From positions 15,926,315-15,990,314 of the forward strand of contig OX393566.1 in the NCBI GenBank assembly GCA_947652115.1: 64,000 nt of DNA. Direction: 5' to 3'. Source of the DNA: Blastomussa wellsi (Eukaryota; Cnidaria; Anthozoa; Scleractinia; Plerogyridae). The translations under genes were made by a program, and so were the position numbers. This document shows, piece after piece, positions 56,993-64,000 of this stretch; the stretch's first letter is position 1, and each line of letters begins with the position of its first letter. A model generated the notes under the pieces. It saw only the letters and a program-made list of their open reading frames with translations. It searched no databases and was not told the DNA's origin.

Positions 56993-57168
56993 TTAACCCC
57001 CATACCTAGCTGTTTCCCATGTTGTAAATCCCACATTAATCTATTAAATTTCCAATGATCCTCAAATGGCCCACCAATATACCAATCTGGTCCATAATCA
57101 CGCGCCATAGTATTAAATACCTCTTGCTGACTCTTTTTCTCAACAGGTGCATATCCTTGCTTCCTCAT
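56950..57168 (-). CDS. Short ORF joining PLA2 and integrase reading frames, 72 aa
   Basis: ATG 57168 overlaps the TGA of the PLA2 ORF (ATGA), an arrangement typical of coupled termination and reinitiation. The protein contains YGPDWYIGGPFEDHWKFNRL and a Gly-Met-Gly basic end. It has no recognised domain. The frame passes through A AAA AAC at 56988-56994 and stops at 56950-56952. A -1 slip at that heptamer would enter the integrase frame. It may therefore be the N-terminal part of the integrase polypeptide rather than a protein by itself. Confidence 0.6.
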   Translation of the reverse strand: MRKQGYAPVEKKSQQEVFNTMARDYGPDWYIGGPFEDHWKFNRLMWDLQHGKQLGMGVKKNVNSRRVKKTGK

Positions 57169-57965
57169 CTTTTCTTTTTGTATTTTCCCTGTTGTCCAGT
57201 AATTCCAGCCCAAGCACGTTTGATAGTGTCTCCACTTGCAAAATCATCAAATGATTCTTTTGCCCCTTCTTCTTTTATCAATTTTGGTATGACTGAAGAA
57301 AGAGTTTTATTTGCTGCAGAATAACCAGGAATCGCATTTAATGAATCCATTACTCCCATACCTAATTTTGACTTAGCTGCTATAGTATTTCTAGCAATTG
57401 CATGTCCCCATTGTCTGTCTTTCCATGGAATAGCATCAAGAGCTTTAACCATTTTTCTATCAGCTTTATTCTTACATTTAACTTGATCACTTTTTTTCTT
57501 ATTTCCACATACAGAATAATCAACATCATGTTGCATACTTACAGCGTCTGTTTTACCAGTAGGTTGTTGATATATCTCAAGTATTTGACCAGTTTTTGGA
57601 TCATATCTCAGCTGCTGCTCTAAAGGATTACCAGGACCTGTATATCTATGTCCAGGCATAACAAAACCTTTCTTTGGCGCTACTTTTAATATAGCCTTGT
57701 GTATATCTATTGAACCACCTTTTATTTTTTTACTTAAGTCATTTGTAAAGCTGTCAAGGGCTTGATCCAAATATTTATTTGCAACATTTTTTATTTTCTT
57801 CTTTGCATAATCTGATTTGATAGCCTTTGCAGCACCCCGTCGAGCAAGCAAAGCCCCAGAATTAGCCAAACCTTTTAAAGCAATCTCACCAATTGAATGA
57901 CTATCATAAATGTCAAACAAATTGCCCCCAGCTTGTGGGGGCACAGCTAGTTTTCCTGTTTTTTT
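57165..57965 (-). CDS. Virion-type phospholipase A2 domain protein
   Basis: The frame opens after a stop at 57966-57968 and has no ATG at its head (GTG at 57944). The calcium loop RYTGPGNPLE (residues 100-109 from the GTG) and catalytic HDVDY (His139, Asp140), followed by ADRKM, are the hallmarks of the parvovirus VP1-type secreted-PLA2 fold. Such domains breach endosomal membranes during entry and occur in some Polintons and adintoviruses. The N-terminal part (NLFDIYDSHSIGEIALKG) is helical. IKGG-S at residues 74-78 fits the adenain consensus. The reading frame is -1 relative to the DUF5679-like ORF across an A9 run, so it may be the C-terminal part of that protein. Confidence 0.88.
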   Translation of the reverse strand, partial: KKTGKLAVPPQAGGNLFDIYDSHSIGEIALKGLANSGALLARRGAAKAIKSDYAKKKIKNVANKYLDQALDSFTNDLSKKIKGGSIDIHKAILKVAPKKGFVMPGHRYTGPGNPLEQQLRYDPKTGQILEIYQQPTGKTDAVSMQHDVDYSVCGNKKKSDQVKCKNKADRKMVKALDAIPWKDRQWGHAIARNTIAAKSKLGMGVMDSLNAIPGYSAANKTLSSVIPKLIKEEGAKESFDDFASGDTIKRAWAGITGQQGKYKKKR

Positions 57966-58456
57966 TTAGCTGGTGCTTTTTTAGCTTTAGCTGTTTTCAA
58001 ATTACCTACTTTTAAACCTAATTTTTTAGCGAATTCTTTTACTTCTTTATCAGTTTTCAAATTACTTGATTTTAAACCTAATTTTTTTTCTTCATATTTT
58101 TGTTTTCTTTTTTCTTTTTTTTCTTTTGCCCACTTATCGAAAACATCTTGATCAAGCGCAACTCTTCCATAATATCTTACTTGTTTTTTGCATTCTTCCC
58201 AATCACCGAGTGCAGTTCCTTTTGGTTGTGGAACTTTAGAACCACAATATATTTTTGCTTTAGCATCTTTATCAGTTTTATTTTTTATAGCACCACCACT
58301 TGTTGTATCAAGCTTCTTAACAAATTTTGTCTTTGTTATTCCACATTCAGCACAAGTACAAAAAAACATTAACCTTCCATTCTTGGCTTGTTTATAACCA
58401 GATGGCTCAACACATTCTGTTTGTTTCTTTTGTTTCACACAATATGATTTTACCAT
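57947..58456 (-). CDS. DUF5679-like zinc-ribbon protein, 169 aa
   Basis: Start at ATG 58456, directly after the motif AACATATATGTATAC; the upstream extension to 58507 is AT-rich noise. SYCVKQKKQTECV, then KNGRLMFFCTCAECG and KTKFV, follow the DUF5679 pattern (short zinc ribbon with K-N-G-R and C-x2-C-G). The remainder is Lys-rich with a repeat (KLGLKSSNLKTDKEV and KLGLKVGNLKTAKAK). The frame ends at 57947-57949 just past an A9 run; in the -1 frame the PLA2 domain follows. Role unknown; a virion-associated basic protein is plausible. Confidence 0.75.
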   Translation of the reverse strand: MVKSYCVKQKKQTECVEPSGYKQAKNGRLMFFCTCAECGITKTKFVKKLDTTSGGAIKNKTDKDAKAKIYCGSKVPQPKGTALGDWEECKKQVRYYGRVALDQDVFDKWAKEKKEKRKQKYEEKKLGLKSSNLKTDKEVKEFAKKLGLKVGNLKTAKAKKAPAKKKQEN

Positions 58457-58469
58457 GTATACATATATG

Positions 58470-59738
58470 TTATATATTTTTGAAATAATGTTTGATAAAT
58501 TTCTCATTTTTCATTGTATTATGAATGTCAAACACTTTTAATAAATCATGATATGAATTACCCTTATTCATTTCATTTAAAAAGTATAAACAGAAGTAGC
58601 CGCATGTTGTTGTTTTTATGTTCTGAATATGATTATTTTGGTGAAGCAAAGTCAAATTCTTTCTTTTCGCATGATTTACAAGCTCTTGAAAAGGAGGCAT
58701 ACCAAAACTGTCGAAATAATTGATAATGTTGTCTTTTACAAAAGTTGCTACCCAATGGCTTCCACTCATATATGATGGTTCAAGATTGTAAATGAATAAT
58801 GCTTGGCTATGATTATGTGGAACTCTTTCATCCCTTGATAGAACATTATTGATTGGGATGTTTAGATATCTGCACCATTTTATTAAATCATGATTGCTCA
58901 TCGGAATGTCTTTTTCAAATTTAGGTTTTACAATATTGCCCCTACGAGTGGGATTGAATTGAACGGGCTGTTTGGTCCTAATAGTAGACCTTTTCCCTTT
59001 ATCTTTTTTTTTTTTGTTGTTTTTTTTTCCCATACCAGCTTGTGTCTTAGGCCATGATCCAATGAATGGTGGTGGTTGCCATGCACCCATTCTTGGTGCT
59101 CCTTTACCTCCTTGTGGGGGGTAAGGTGGAGGTCCAATCTGAGGAGCACCACTTCCAGTCAAAGCTTTCAATACCAGGGGAATTCCAATACTGGCGAGTA
59201 AAGTACCAAGGAAACCACCATATTGTTTTTTAGTTGGCTTAACAACAACACCTGAACCTGATTGAAGAGCATATAATATGTCTTTCTTTTGTTTTGAAGA
59301 CAATAGGTGTTTGTTTGCAATTAGTGTGTCAATTTTGTTTTGTGGAATTAAGAAACCTCCTGTTTGTCCTTTGCCAGATATCTTTTTAACAATTTGACTT
59401 GCACCTTCACTAGCCAATCCTGCCAAAGCTGACAATCCTAATGTTTTTCCAATAGTAGGTAAAGCTGCACGACCAAGGGTTAGAATGGTAGTTAACAAAC
59501 TTCCTCCAACTTGTTTTCTGATATTGGTCTTTGACAGCTTGATATCCATACCTTTATTATCTTTACGATTTTTTTCTAATCTCTTTTTTACTGTTGCTGG
59601 GACGTACAAAGTGTCATTTCCGCTGAGAGAGTTATTTGTTAGCCTTATAACAATCGTTTCCCTTTTATGGTAAGCGGCACTCAGATTCTTCTTCTGATTT
59701 TCAGATAGTTTTACTTTTATTTCAAAAAGTTGAGTCAT
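58470..59738 (-). CDS. Fusion of a membrane-active, PPxY-bearing segment with an adenain-like cysteine protease
   Basis: 422 residues from ATG 59738; the ORF is open to 59789, but the promoter-like motif ends before 59738. The N-terminal ~70 residues (QLFEIKVKLSE, IRLTNNSLSGND) are beta-rich. Two hydrophobic, amphipathic stretches follow: LLTTILTLGRAALPTIGKTL, then YGGFLGTLLASIGIPLVLKA. The second leads to GPPPYPPQGG, a PPxY motif, and a Lys-rich linker. The last ~125 residues are the protease with GSHWVATF (His328), YFDSFG (Asp343) and TTCGYFCLYF (Cys379). In adenoviruses the membrane-lytic protein VI and its protease are separate; here they share a chain. ISGK-G and LTGS-G in the N-terminal part fit adenain cleavage sites, implying self-release. 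Confidence 0.9.
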   Translation of the reverse strand: MTQLFEIKVKLSENQKKNLSAAYHKRETIVIRLTNNSLSGNDTLYVPATVKKRLEKNRKDNKGMDIKLSKTNIRKQVGGSLLTTILTLGRAALPTIGKTLGLSALAGLASEGASQIVKKISGKGQTGGFLIPQNKIDTLIANKHLLSSKQKKDILYALQSGSGVVVKPTKKQYGGFLGTLLASIGIPLVLKALTGSGAPQIGPPPYPPQGGKGAPRMGAWQPPPFIGSWPKTQAGMGKKNNKKKKDKGKRSTIRTKQPVQFNPTRRGNIVKPKFEKDIPMSNHDLIKWCRYLNIPINNVLSRDERVPHNHSQALFIYNLEPSYMSGSHWVATFVKDNIINYFDSFGMPPFQELVNHAKRKNLTLLHQNNHIQNIKTTTCGYFCLYFLNEMNKGNSYHDLLKVFDIHNTMKNEKFIKHYFKNI

Positions 59739-59821
59739 TTCTTGTATATAATATATGTTATACAATTTTTGATTATATAACATATACAAAATAAGGAATA
59801 TCTGATTACTGTCAATACTTT

Positions 59822-61075
59822 TTACACTATGACTAATTCATTTCCAACCTTGTCGATGACAACTTCTTCCTCATATAGGACAATAGCGTGCACGTTGAAA
59901 GGAGCTGCACTATTTGCGTTAAGTTTATACCTAAAGATCAACTGTTTTGGATCTCTTGTTACTTTCTCTGTTTGATATGACAGATCAAAATATATGATGG
60001 AATAAAGAGAGTTGTAATTAGCCAGGTTGAGTTGTGTGCCGGTGTTGTAATCATTCTTTCTCATGGCATAGGACATCAAATCATTGAAGATCCTTACTTT
60101 TGACTCTGAGTCGTATTCGGTTTCTGGATAAAATACTCCATTCCCATATTCCAATCTGCAATTTGTAAGACTAGAATTATTATCAGCTGCATTTAGTTTA
60201 AAAGTGTCAAATATGTATGGATTCGCATTTTCATCGTCTGTTTTAGCTCTTTGTAGATACACTAAGATAGTCTTAACATTGTCAATACTGGAGGAGATCT
60301 GGAAAAATCCACTGCTTTGTGTTGCTGCGGAAACTTGATACATTTCTCTGTTATACTTCCAAGTTTTTTTTGTTAAAAATGAGTTGACGAACTTATCATA
60401 TAAGCTGTCCTTCGGTATCATTTTTGGGACCCATAGTAAAAATCTATTGATGACCACTCGACTTGCAGCGCCAGCAGCTGCTTTAAAAATTAATTCATTA
60501 TCATTCTGCAACTCTATATCAAACTGAAGTTGCATTGGAACCAACATTCGACCTTCTAACTCTTCGAAGAAACTGTAACGATTGAGTGGTATTAATACAT
60601 TAACATCTTTAGCTGTTTCTGTCAAAAGGCGTCTAGCTTCAAACCCTTTATTAGTATCGGCTGTAGTGATATCAGTATCCAAATACCATAGACTATTTTT
60701 ACCAACACTACGACTGAAATCATCACTATATTCAAGGAGGTTCTTGACAAAAGTAACTTTATGGAGATTATTAGTATCATACACAATCTTACCAGCACTC
60801 TTTATCATAATATGATTAATCAATGAATGGGATCCGTTGATAATTGTTGTACGTGCATCATTTGGAATTCCAGCTCCATCAGCTAAGACTTGCAGCTGAA
60901 ATTGCACCTCGAAATAAGCATTATACCAATCATAGAATGCAGATCTGTCATTAATTGTAAACTTATATCCACTTTTTTGTTGATGCTGACCATCATCTGG
61001 AGCTCGAATGACATCATCTAGTTGAAATCGAACTAACTCATATCTTTGTAAATATTCACTTGTTCTGAAAGACAT
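59822..61075 (-). CDS. Probable major capsid protein (double jelly-roll type)
   Basis: 417 residues, beta-rich, intact. No short motif identifies the fold. The assignment rests on size, position between protease and minor capsid genes, and resemblance to proteins I remember as F54H12.2-like in cnidarian Polintons (NGSHSLINHIMIKSAGKIVY, TFVKNLLEYSDDFSRSVGKN). The C-terminal third has alternating strands (LANYNSLYSIIYFDLSYQTE). It would assemble the icosahedral shell. Its ATG is preceded by TAACATAATAGTATA, the late-type motif. At 417 residues it is shorter than some Polinton capsid proteins, so structural confirmation is desirable. Confidence 0.75.
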   Translation of the reverse strand: MSFRTSEYLQRYELVRFQLDDVIRAPDDGQHQQKSGYKFTINDRSAFYDWYNAYFEVQFQLQVLADGAGIPNDARTTIINGSHSLINHIMIKSAGKIVYDTNNLHKVTFVKNLLEYSDDFSRSVGKNSLWYLDTDITTADTNKGFEARRLLTETAKDVNVLIPLNRYSFFEELEGRMLVPMQLQFDIELQNDNELIFKAAAGAASRVVINRFLLWVPKMIPKDSLYDKFVNSFLTKKTWKYNREMYQVSAATQSSGFFQISSSIDNVKTILVYLQRAKTDDENANPYIFDTFKLNAADNNSSLTNCRLEYGNGVFYPETEYDSESKVRIFNDLMSYAMRKNDYNTGTQLNLANYNSLYSIIYFDLSYQTEKVTRDPKQLIFRYKLNANSAAPFNVHAIVLYEEEVVIDKVGNELVIV

Positions 61076-61090
61076 TATACTATTATGTTA
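61076..61090 (-). promoter_or_regulatory. Late-type motif of the Polinton (capsid gene copy)
   Basis: TAACATAATAGTATA directly before the capsid ATG. Near-identical copies lie at 61401-61417 (small basic protein) and 63265-63287 (PPxY protein), with a variant at 63396-63411 (ATPase). Related AT-rich strings precede 58456, 59738 and 62193. Confidence 0.7.
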
Positions 61091-61103
61091 GATAATTTTG
61101 TAA

Positions 61104-61400
61104 TTATTTACACCTTCTTTTTACACCATTACCTGATATCAATCTATTGATGAACATATTAGTACTTTCATTTTGTGGGGTAATTGAATACATATTTCTA
61201 AGCTTTTTCATTATCAAATCTCCTGACTTCGCTGGTGTCTTTTTACCAACATTTTTCTCAGCCAACGTTTTTGCAGCAGACGACATAATACTCTTTATTG
61301 GTTTGAAAATATTATCAATGATAATCCCAGACCCTTTATGCGCATATACAAATTTACCAAGCTTTGGATGATAAAACCTCTTAAATTCATATGGTTTCAT
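61104..61400 (-). CDS. Small basic protein, possible minor virion/core protein, 98 aa
   Basis: A basic protein with a Lys/Tyr/Phe-rich start (MKPYEFKRFYHPKLGKFVYA), a hydrophobic patch (SGIIIDNIFKPIKSIMSSAA) and a C-terminus ISGNGVKRRCK containing the adenain-type site ISGN-G. Size, basicity and position recall adenovirus core protein X or the short virion proteins of adintoviruses. ATG preceded by GTAACATAATAGTATAAA. Confidence 0.65.
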   Translation of the reverse strand: MKPYEFKRFYHPKLGKFVYAHKGSGIIIDNIFKPIKSIMSSAAKTLAEKNVGKKTPAKSGDLIMKKLRNMYSITPQNESTNMFINRLISGNGVKRRCK

Positions 61401-61419
61401 TTTATACTATTATGTTACA

Positions 61420-62193
61420 TTATTCTACCCTTTTCAGAATCAGTGAAAAAGCTGTATCTGCTCCATTTAGGTTGATTAATCTCCTTTTTCCATCTGTGAT
61501 ATGTATCCTGATACTACTTATACTAATTTTATTGACGGGACTAAATGTGACTCTTCGCGGTTCGATGGTAAAGGAGTAACTAGGTCGAAGCACGCTGGTT
61601 GAGAAGGAATAAATGATGTCTGTATCTTTACCGTCTACAAGTGAATCGTTGATAAGGTCGCAATGAATATTGAGTACGTCAGTATCTTGACTGAGATTAG
61701 GCACTTTGGGTCCTAAATTCAATTCATCTTTCAGCAATACCTTTTCAAACCCAATCAGTTCATTGAAATTGCTTGCTGTTAAATCAAGTTGGTAATTTTT
61801 AGCTAATGTGACTGTGACTCTGAATGTTGTATTGCTGAATTCAAGAGTGATGGGATAATCAACAGTATTTGGACCATTTGGTACAACTTTTTCAATCTTA
61901 GTTATGTCCTTGATGTATGTATCGAAATCTGTATAATTCCAAACTCCTGCTGGGAAAGTAATTTCATGAAATGTTGAGCCGTTATCAGAGCTATACTTTA
62001 TTAATTGATTATTATATGAGGAATTTACATTAAACCATGTGAACGACATGTTAATGATTCGGTTAAGGCCTACCACATATTCAGAATTTTTACCCAATAT
62101 TATGGGATTTGTGAATCTAGTTTTAAAATTCTGAGGAGTGTTGTTTCCTTGATTTTTAACACTATATGATGACAATACAATCTCTCGATCCAT
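61420..62193 (-). CDS. Probable minor capsid (penton-type) protein
   Basis: 257 residues from ATG 62193 (MDREIVLSSYSVKNQGNNT). Beta-rich with few charged clusters, ending in KISISSIRIHITDGKRRLIN and FSLILKRVE, a C-terminal strand pattern I associate with single jelly-roll minor capsid proteins of Polinton-like elements. It sits next to the major capsid gene in the same orientation. The reading to 62208 adds five residues and is less likely, because the AT-rich motif ends directly upstream of 62193. Confidence 0.65.
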   Translation of the reverse strand: MDREIVLSSYSVKNQGNNTPQNFKTRFTNPIILGKNSEYVVGLNRIINMSFTWFNVNSSYNNQLIKYSSDNGSTFHEITFPAGVWNYTDFDTYIKDITKIEKVVPNGPNTVDYPITLEFSNTTFRVTVTLAKNYQLDLTASNFNELIGFEKVLLKDELNLGPKVPNLSQDTDVLNIHCDLINDSLVDGKDTDIIYSFSTSVLRPSYSFTIEPRRVTFSPVNKISISSIRIHITDGKRRLINLNGADTAFSLILKRVE

Positions 62194-62217
62194 GTGTATA
62201 TAATACATTTACATAAA

Positions 62218-63264
62218 TTATACTTTGAAATACTTATTATACAATTTATTATACTGCGATCTATTAATTGTTGCCATTTTCAATAATGTGTCCAATATAT
62301 TGACTCCTGTATTTCTCATCTGAATTGATGTGTTACCTGCAATAACTTCACCAATTATTAATTCTAATTTCTTGAGAAGCTGCTTTACATCGTTGAAAAA
62401 CATAATATTACCACCTCTCTGTCTTCTTCGGCCTTTGATGCCTGAACCTTTCATTGTTTGCAGTTTAGTATCATAATGTTTTATGTATTCATTTAAAATA
62501 CTTCTTCTATCGTCTATTATTTTATTTCTCACCTGCTTTTCAGCTTCTGTTATATACCCTTTTTTGAATTTATTTGTAACATCTGCTTTAAAACCATTCA
62601 ATCGTTGTTTTTCCTTTCTTGCTTCAGTTATTATTTTTTTGAGATAATTTTTGGTCCTTTTATCAGTCATTTCTGGCTTATTAATAAACTTTTCAACATT
62701 TTCATAATCTGTAATACCAATATCATTTAAAATAAATTTGATTTGATCCTCATCCTTTATTTCATAATCAACTCCTTCATCATCATCATATTCAGGTGGC
62801 AGCTCCTGAGGATCTTGGGGAAAATATTGCAGCTCCTGATGATCTTGGGGAAAATATTGGGGATCAACATTAATCTCCTTCTTTCCTTCCATAAGATCTT
62901 GTAAAGATTCTTCATATGTTGGTGGTTTTGGTACTATTTGTTTTTCTTGCTCTGGTGGCACATAATCACCATAATCAATCAGACCTTCTACATCCATGTC
63001 TTCATATGGATCTTCCTCAATACCATAATCCGGAACTTCCCCTTTCTTCAGTGGTTGTTTTCTCTTTCTAAGTATATTTGAAACCAAATTAGTTTTAATT
63101 ACATCATCTAATTTACTTGTCACTGGTTTGAATACCTTCTGTAATGACTCTTGGCTTGTCTGCTGACCAATATTATGTTTTGTAATTGTATCATGGACAT
63201 AATTGATTTTATTCCCTAATTCAGATTTACTTTTTGCGAGTTCTTTCCATCTAAGTAAACTCAT
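62218..63264 (-). CDS. Virion-type protein with two PPxY motifs and an adenain-type cleavage site, 348 aa
   Basis: The N-terminal part is helical. Residues ~75-165 are acidic and Pro-rich with KPPTYEES (PPTY, 114-117), a repeat QYFPQDHQEL/QYFPQDPQEL (136-155) and LPPEYDDD (PPEY, 156-159). Then come a Lys-rich coiled stretch, MKGS-G (271-275), a basic GIKGRRRQRGGN and a hydrophobic helix (LLKKLELIIGEVIAG). PPxY binds WW domains of NEDD4-type ubiquitin ligases and works as a late or entry motif in several virus families. The protein is probably packaged and cut by the neighbouring protease. Preceded by GTAACATAATAATATAACAACAA. Divergent from the ATPase gene. Confidence 0.7.
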   Translation of the reverse strand: MSLLRWKELAKSKSELGNKINYVHDTITKHNIGQQTSQESLQKVFKPVTSKLDDVIKTNLVSNILRKRKQPLKKGEVPDYGIEEDPYEDMDVEGLIDYGDYVPPEQEKQIVPKPPTYEESLQDLMEGKKEINVDPQYFPQDHQELQYFPQDPQELPPEYDDDEGVDYEIKDEDQIKFILNDIGITDYENVEKFINKPEMTDKRTKNYLKKIITEARKEKQRLNGFKADVTNKFKKGYITEAEKQVRNKIIDDRRSILNEYIKHYDTKLQTMKGSGIKGRRRQRGGNIMFFNDVKQLLKKLELIIGEVIAGNTSIQMRNTGVNILDTLLKMATINRSQYNKLYNKYFKV

Positions 63265-63411
63265 TTGTTGTTATATTATTATGTTACATAAAAAATGAAA
63301 ATCGTACATAAAAAATAACGTTAAACATTATGTTGAACACCATGTTGAACACAACGTTGAACACTATGTTGAACACCATGTTATATTAAATTAATATACC
63401 AATATAGTATA
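63265..63411. promoter_or_regulatory. Divergent promoter region with 12-bp tandem repeats
   Basis: Five and a half units of period 12 (AACGTTAAACAT, TATGTTGAACAC, CATGTTGAACAC, AACGTTGAACAC, TATGTTGAACAC, CATGTT) occupy 63317-63382. They lie between the PPxY gene (minus) and the ATPase gene (plus), with late-type motifs next to both start codons. Likely a shared regulatory array. Confidence 0.7.
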
Positions 63412-64000
63412 ATGAAAATACCAAATTTTGATGTTAAAGATGATGTAGCCTCAAACTTCAGACAACTATACAATTTCATGCCTCATCAATGTTTCCGGAT
63501 GCTGATTTGTGGTCCAAGTGGTTCAGGAAAAACAAACACACTGATACATATGATCTACAATCTACTATATTTTGATAAAATTTATCTCTACGCGAAAAAC
63601 TTAGAACAGTCTAAGTACCAGAATCTTATGAACGTCTTCCAACCTATCAGTAATGAAGTTGGTTATGATGTTATTGAAGCAAGTAATGATGATATTATTC
63701 CAGTTCAAGAGCTTGATAGTAACTCACAGAAAATTGTTATCTTTGATGATTTTGTATGTGAAAAGAACCAAAAACCACTGGTTGACTATTTTATACGAGG
63801 ACGACATAAAAATTGCAGTGTGATTTATCTGAGTCAAAGTTATTATAAAACGCCAAAAGACATAAGATTGAACTGTTCACACTTCTCCATTTATGAATTC
63901 CCAAGTGCTAATGAGAAGAGTTTAATTTGTCGTGAAAACAGTATTCCAAAAGAATCATATGAGAAAGCAACGGAAGAACCATACAGCTTCATATACATTG
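63412..64000 (+). CDS. FtsK/HerA-type genome-packaging ATPase, 5' part
   Basis: ATG at 63412; the frame runs open off the window end (196 codons seen). The Walker A is CGPSGSGKTNT near residues 34-44, and the Walker B KIVIFDDFV near residue 111. The conserved order IRGRHKNCSVIYLSQSYYK follows. This is the A32-like packaging ATPase of Polintons and related double jelly-roll viruses, which drives DNA into the capsid. It is the only plus-strand gene of the element in the window. Start choice is supported by the motif CCAATATAGTATA immediately upstream. Confidence 0.93.
   Translation, partial: MKIPNFDVKDDVASNFRQLYNFMPHQCFRMLICGPSGSGKTNTLIHMIYNLLYFDKIYLYAKNLEQSKYQNLMNVFQPISNEVGYDVIEASNDDIIPVQELDSNSQKIVIFDDFVCEKNQKPLVDYFIRGRHKNCSVIYLSQSYYKTPKDIRLNCSHFSIYEFPSANEKSLICRENSIPKESYEKATEEPYSFIYI

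Larger units (their letters stand above)
50816..64000. mobile_element. Polinton/Maverick (adintovirus-like) element, left part
   Basis: The region contains protein-primed PolB, retroviral-type integrase, adenain-like protease, FtsK/HerA-type packaging ATPase and probable capsid genes, the defining set of Polintons. The left border is placed at about 50816-50819, where AGTAGTATAGGGG starts; Polinton ends typically begin with AG. The right end and therefore the target duplication are outside the window, so border and length are not proved. The gene layout is compact, AT-rich and intronless, unlike the flanking DNA. Confidence 0.93.

Overview
The window reads as nuclear DNA of a cnidarian, most likely a stony coral. 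The grounds are intron-bearing genes with GT/AG junctions, AT-rich spacers, tRNA-derived SINEs, Crypton-type recombinase genes, two P2X7-ballast-like genes of a kind I remember as multicopy in corals, and a Polinton/Maverick element whose polymerase resembles those I recall from corals and Hydra. No taxonomic search could be run. Nearly everything recognisable here is mobile or derived from mobile DNA.

Layout. 1-442: 3' end of an unrecognised gene. 1.7-5.1 kb: a satellite with a ~117-bp monomer, then a telomere-like palindromic patch. 7.1-9.1 kb: a hairpin MITE, a Crypton-type tyrosine recombinase gene with an in-frame stop, and a TA microsatellite. 9908-12157: a complete piggyBac element with TTAA on both sides. 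13.3-14.5 kb: a terminal zinc-finger exon and two head-to-head SINEs. 15987-16609: a TTAA-flanked MITE. 18.4-19.8 kb: a hairpin and a transposase-like pseudogene.

19916-30539 is a 10.6-kb DNA element that I delimit from the sequence itself: 38-bp terminal inverted repeats with one mismatch and a 5-bp target duplication (TTTAT). It carries (i) a six-exon gene of about 1062 codons whose N-terminus has the zinc-ligand pattern of the N-terminal region of RAG1, (ii) a five-exon gene for a 190-aa, possibly HIRAN-like protein, and (iii) a divergently transcribed MADS-box-like gene with a one-base frame break in an A10 run. This is the best candidate in the window for a poorly described system.

30.8-32.6 kb: a P2X7-ballast-like gene. 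33.6-37.8 kb: a second Crypton-type recombinase gene split by a decayed Ty3/gypsy-type LTR retrotransposon (33999-37537) with its own target duplication. 39.7-43.4 kb: a Cys/His-rich exon and a decayed SF3-helicase-like pseudogene. 44.6-45.6 kb: a second, intact P2X7-ballast-like gene. 46.4-50.4 kb: SINEs and a seven-exon DDE-transposase-like gene without its 5' end.

About 50.8 kb to the window end is the left ~13 kb of a Polinton (Maverick/adintovirus-like) element. On the minus strand it carries protein-primed DNA polymerase B, a coiled-coil ORF, an AT-hook/zinc protein, a BRO-N/nuclease fusion, integrase with chromodomain, a PLA2-domain protein, a DUF5679-like zinc protein, a fusion of a membrane-active/PPxY segment to an adenain-like protease, the probable major capsid protein, a small basic protein, the probable minor capsid protein and a PPxY protein. 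On the plus strand it carries the start of the packaging ATPase. Two ORF junctions sit on A-homopolymer slippery heptamers in -1 register. Start codons are preceded by two recurrent AT-rich motifs that separate replication-type from virion-type genes. Several virion-type ORFs contain adenain-type cleavage consensus sites.
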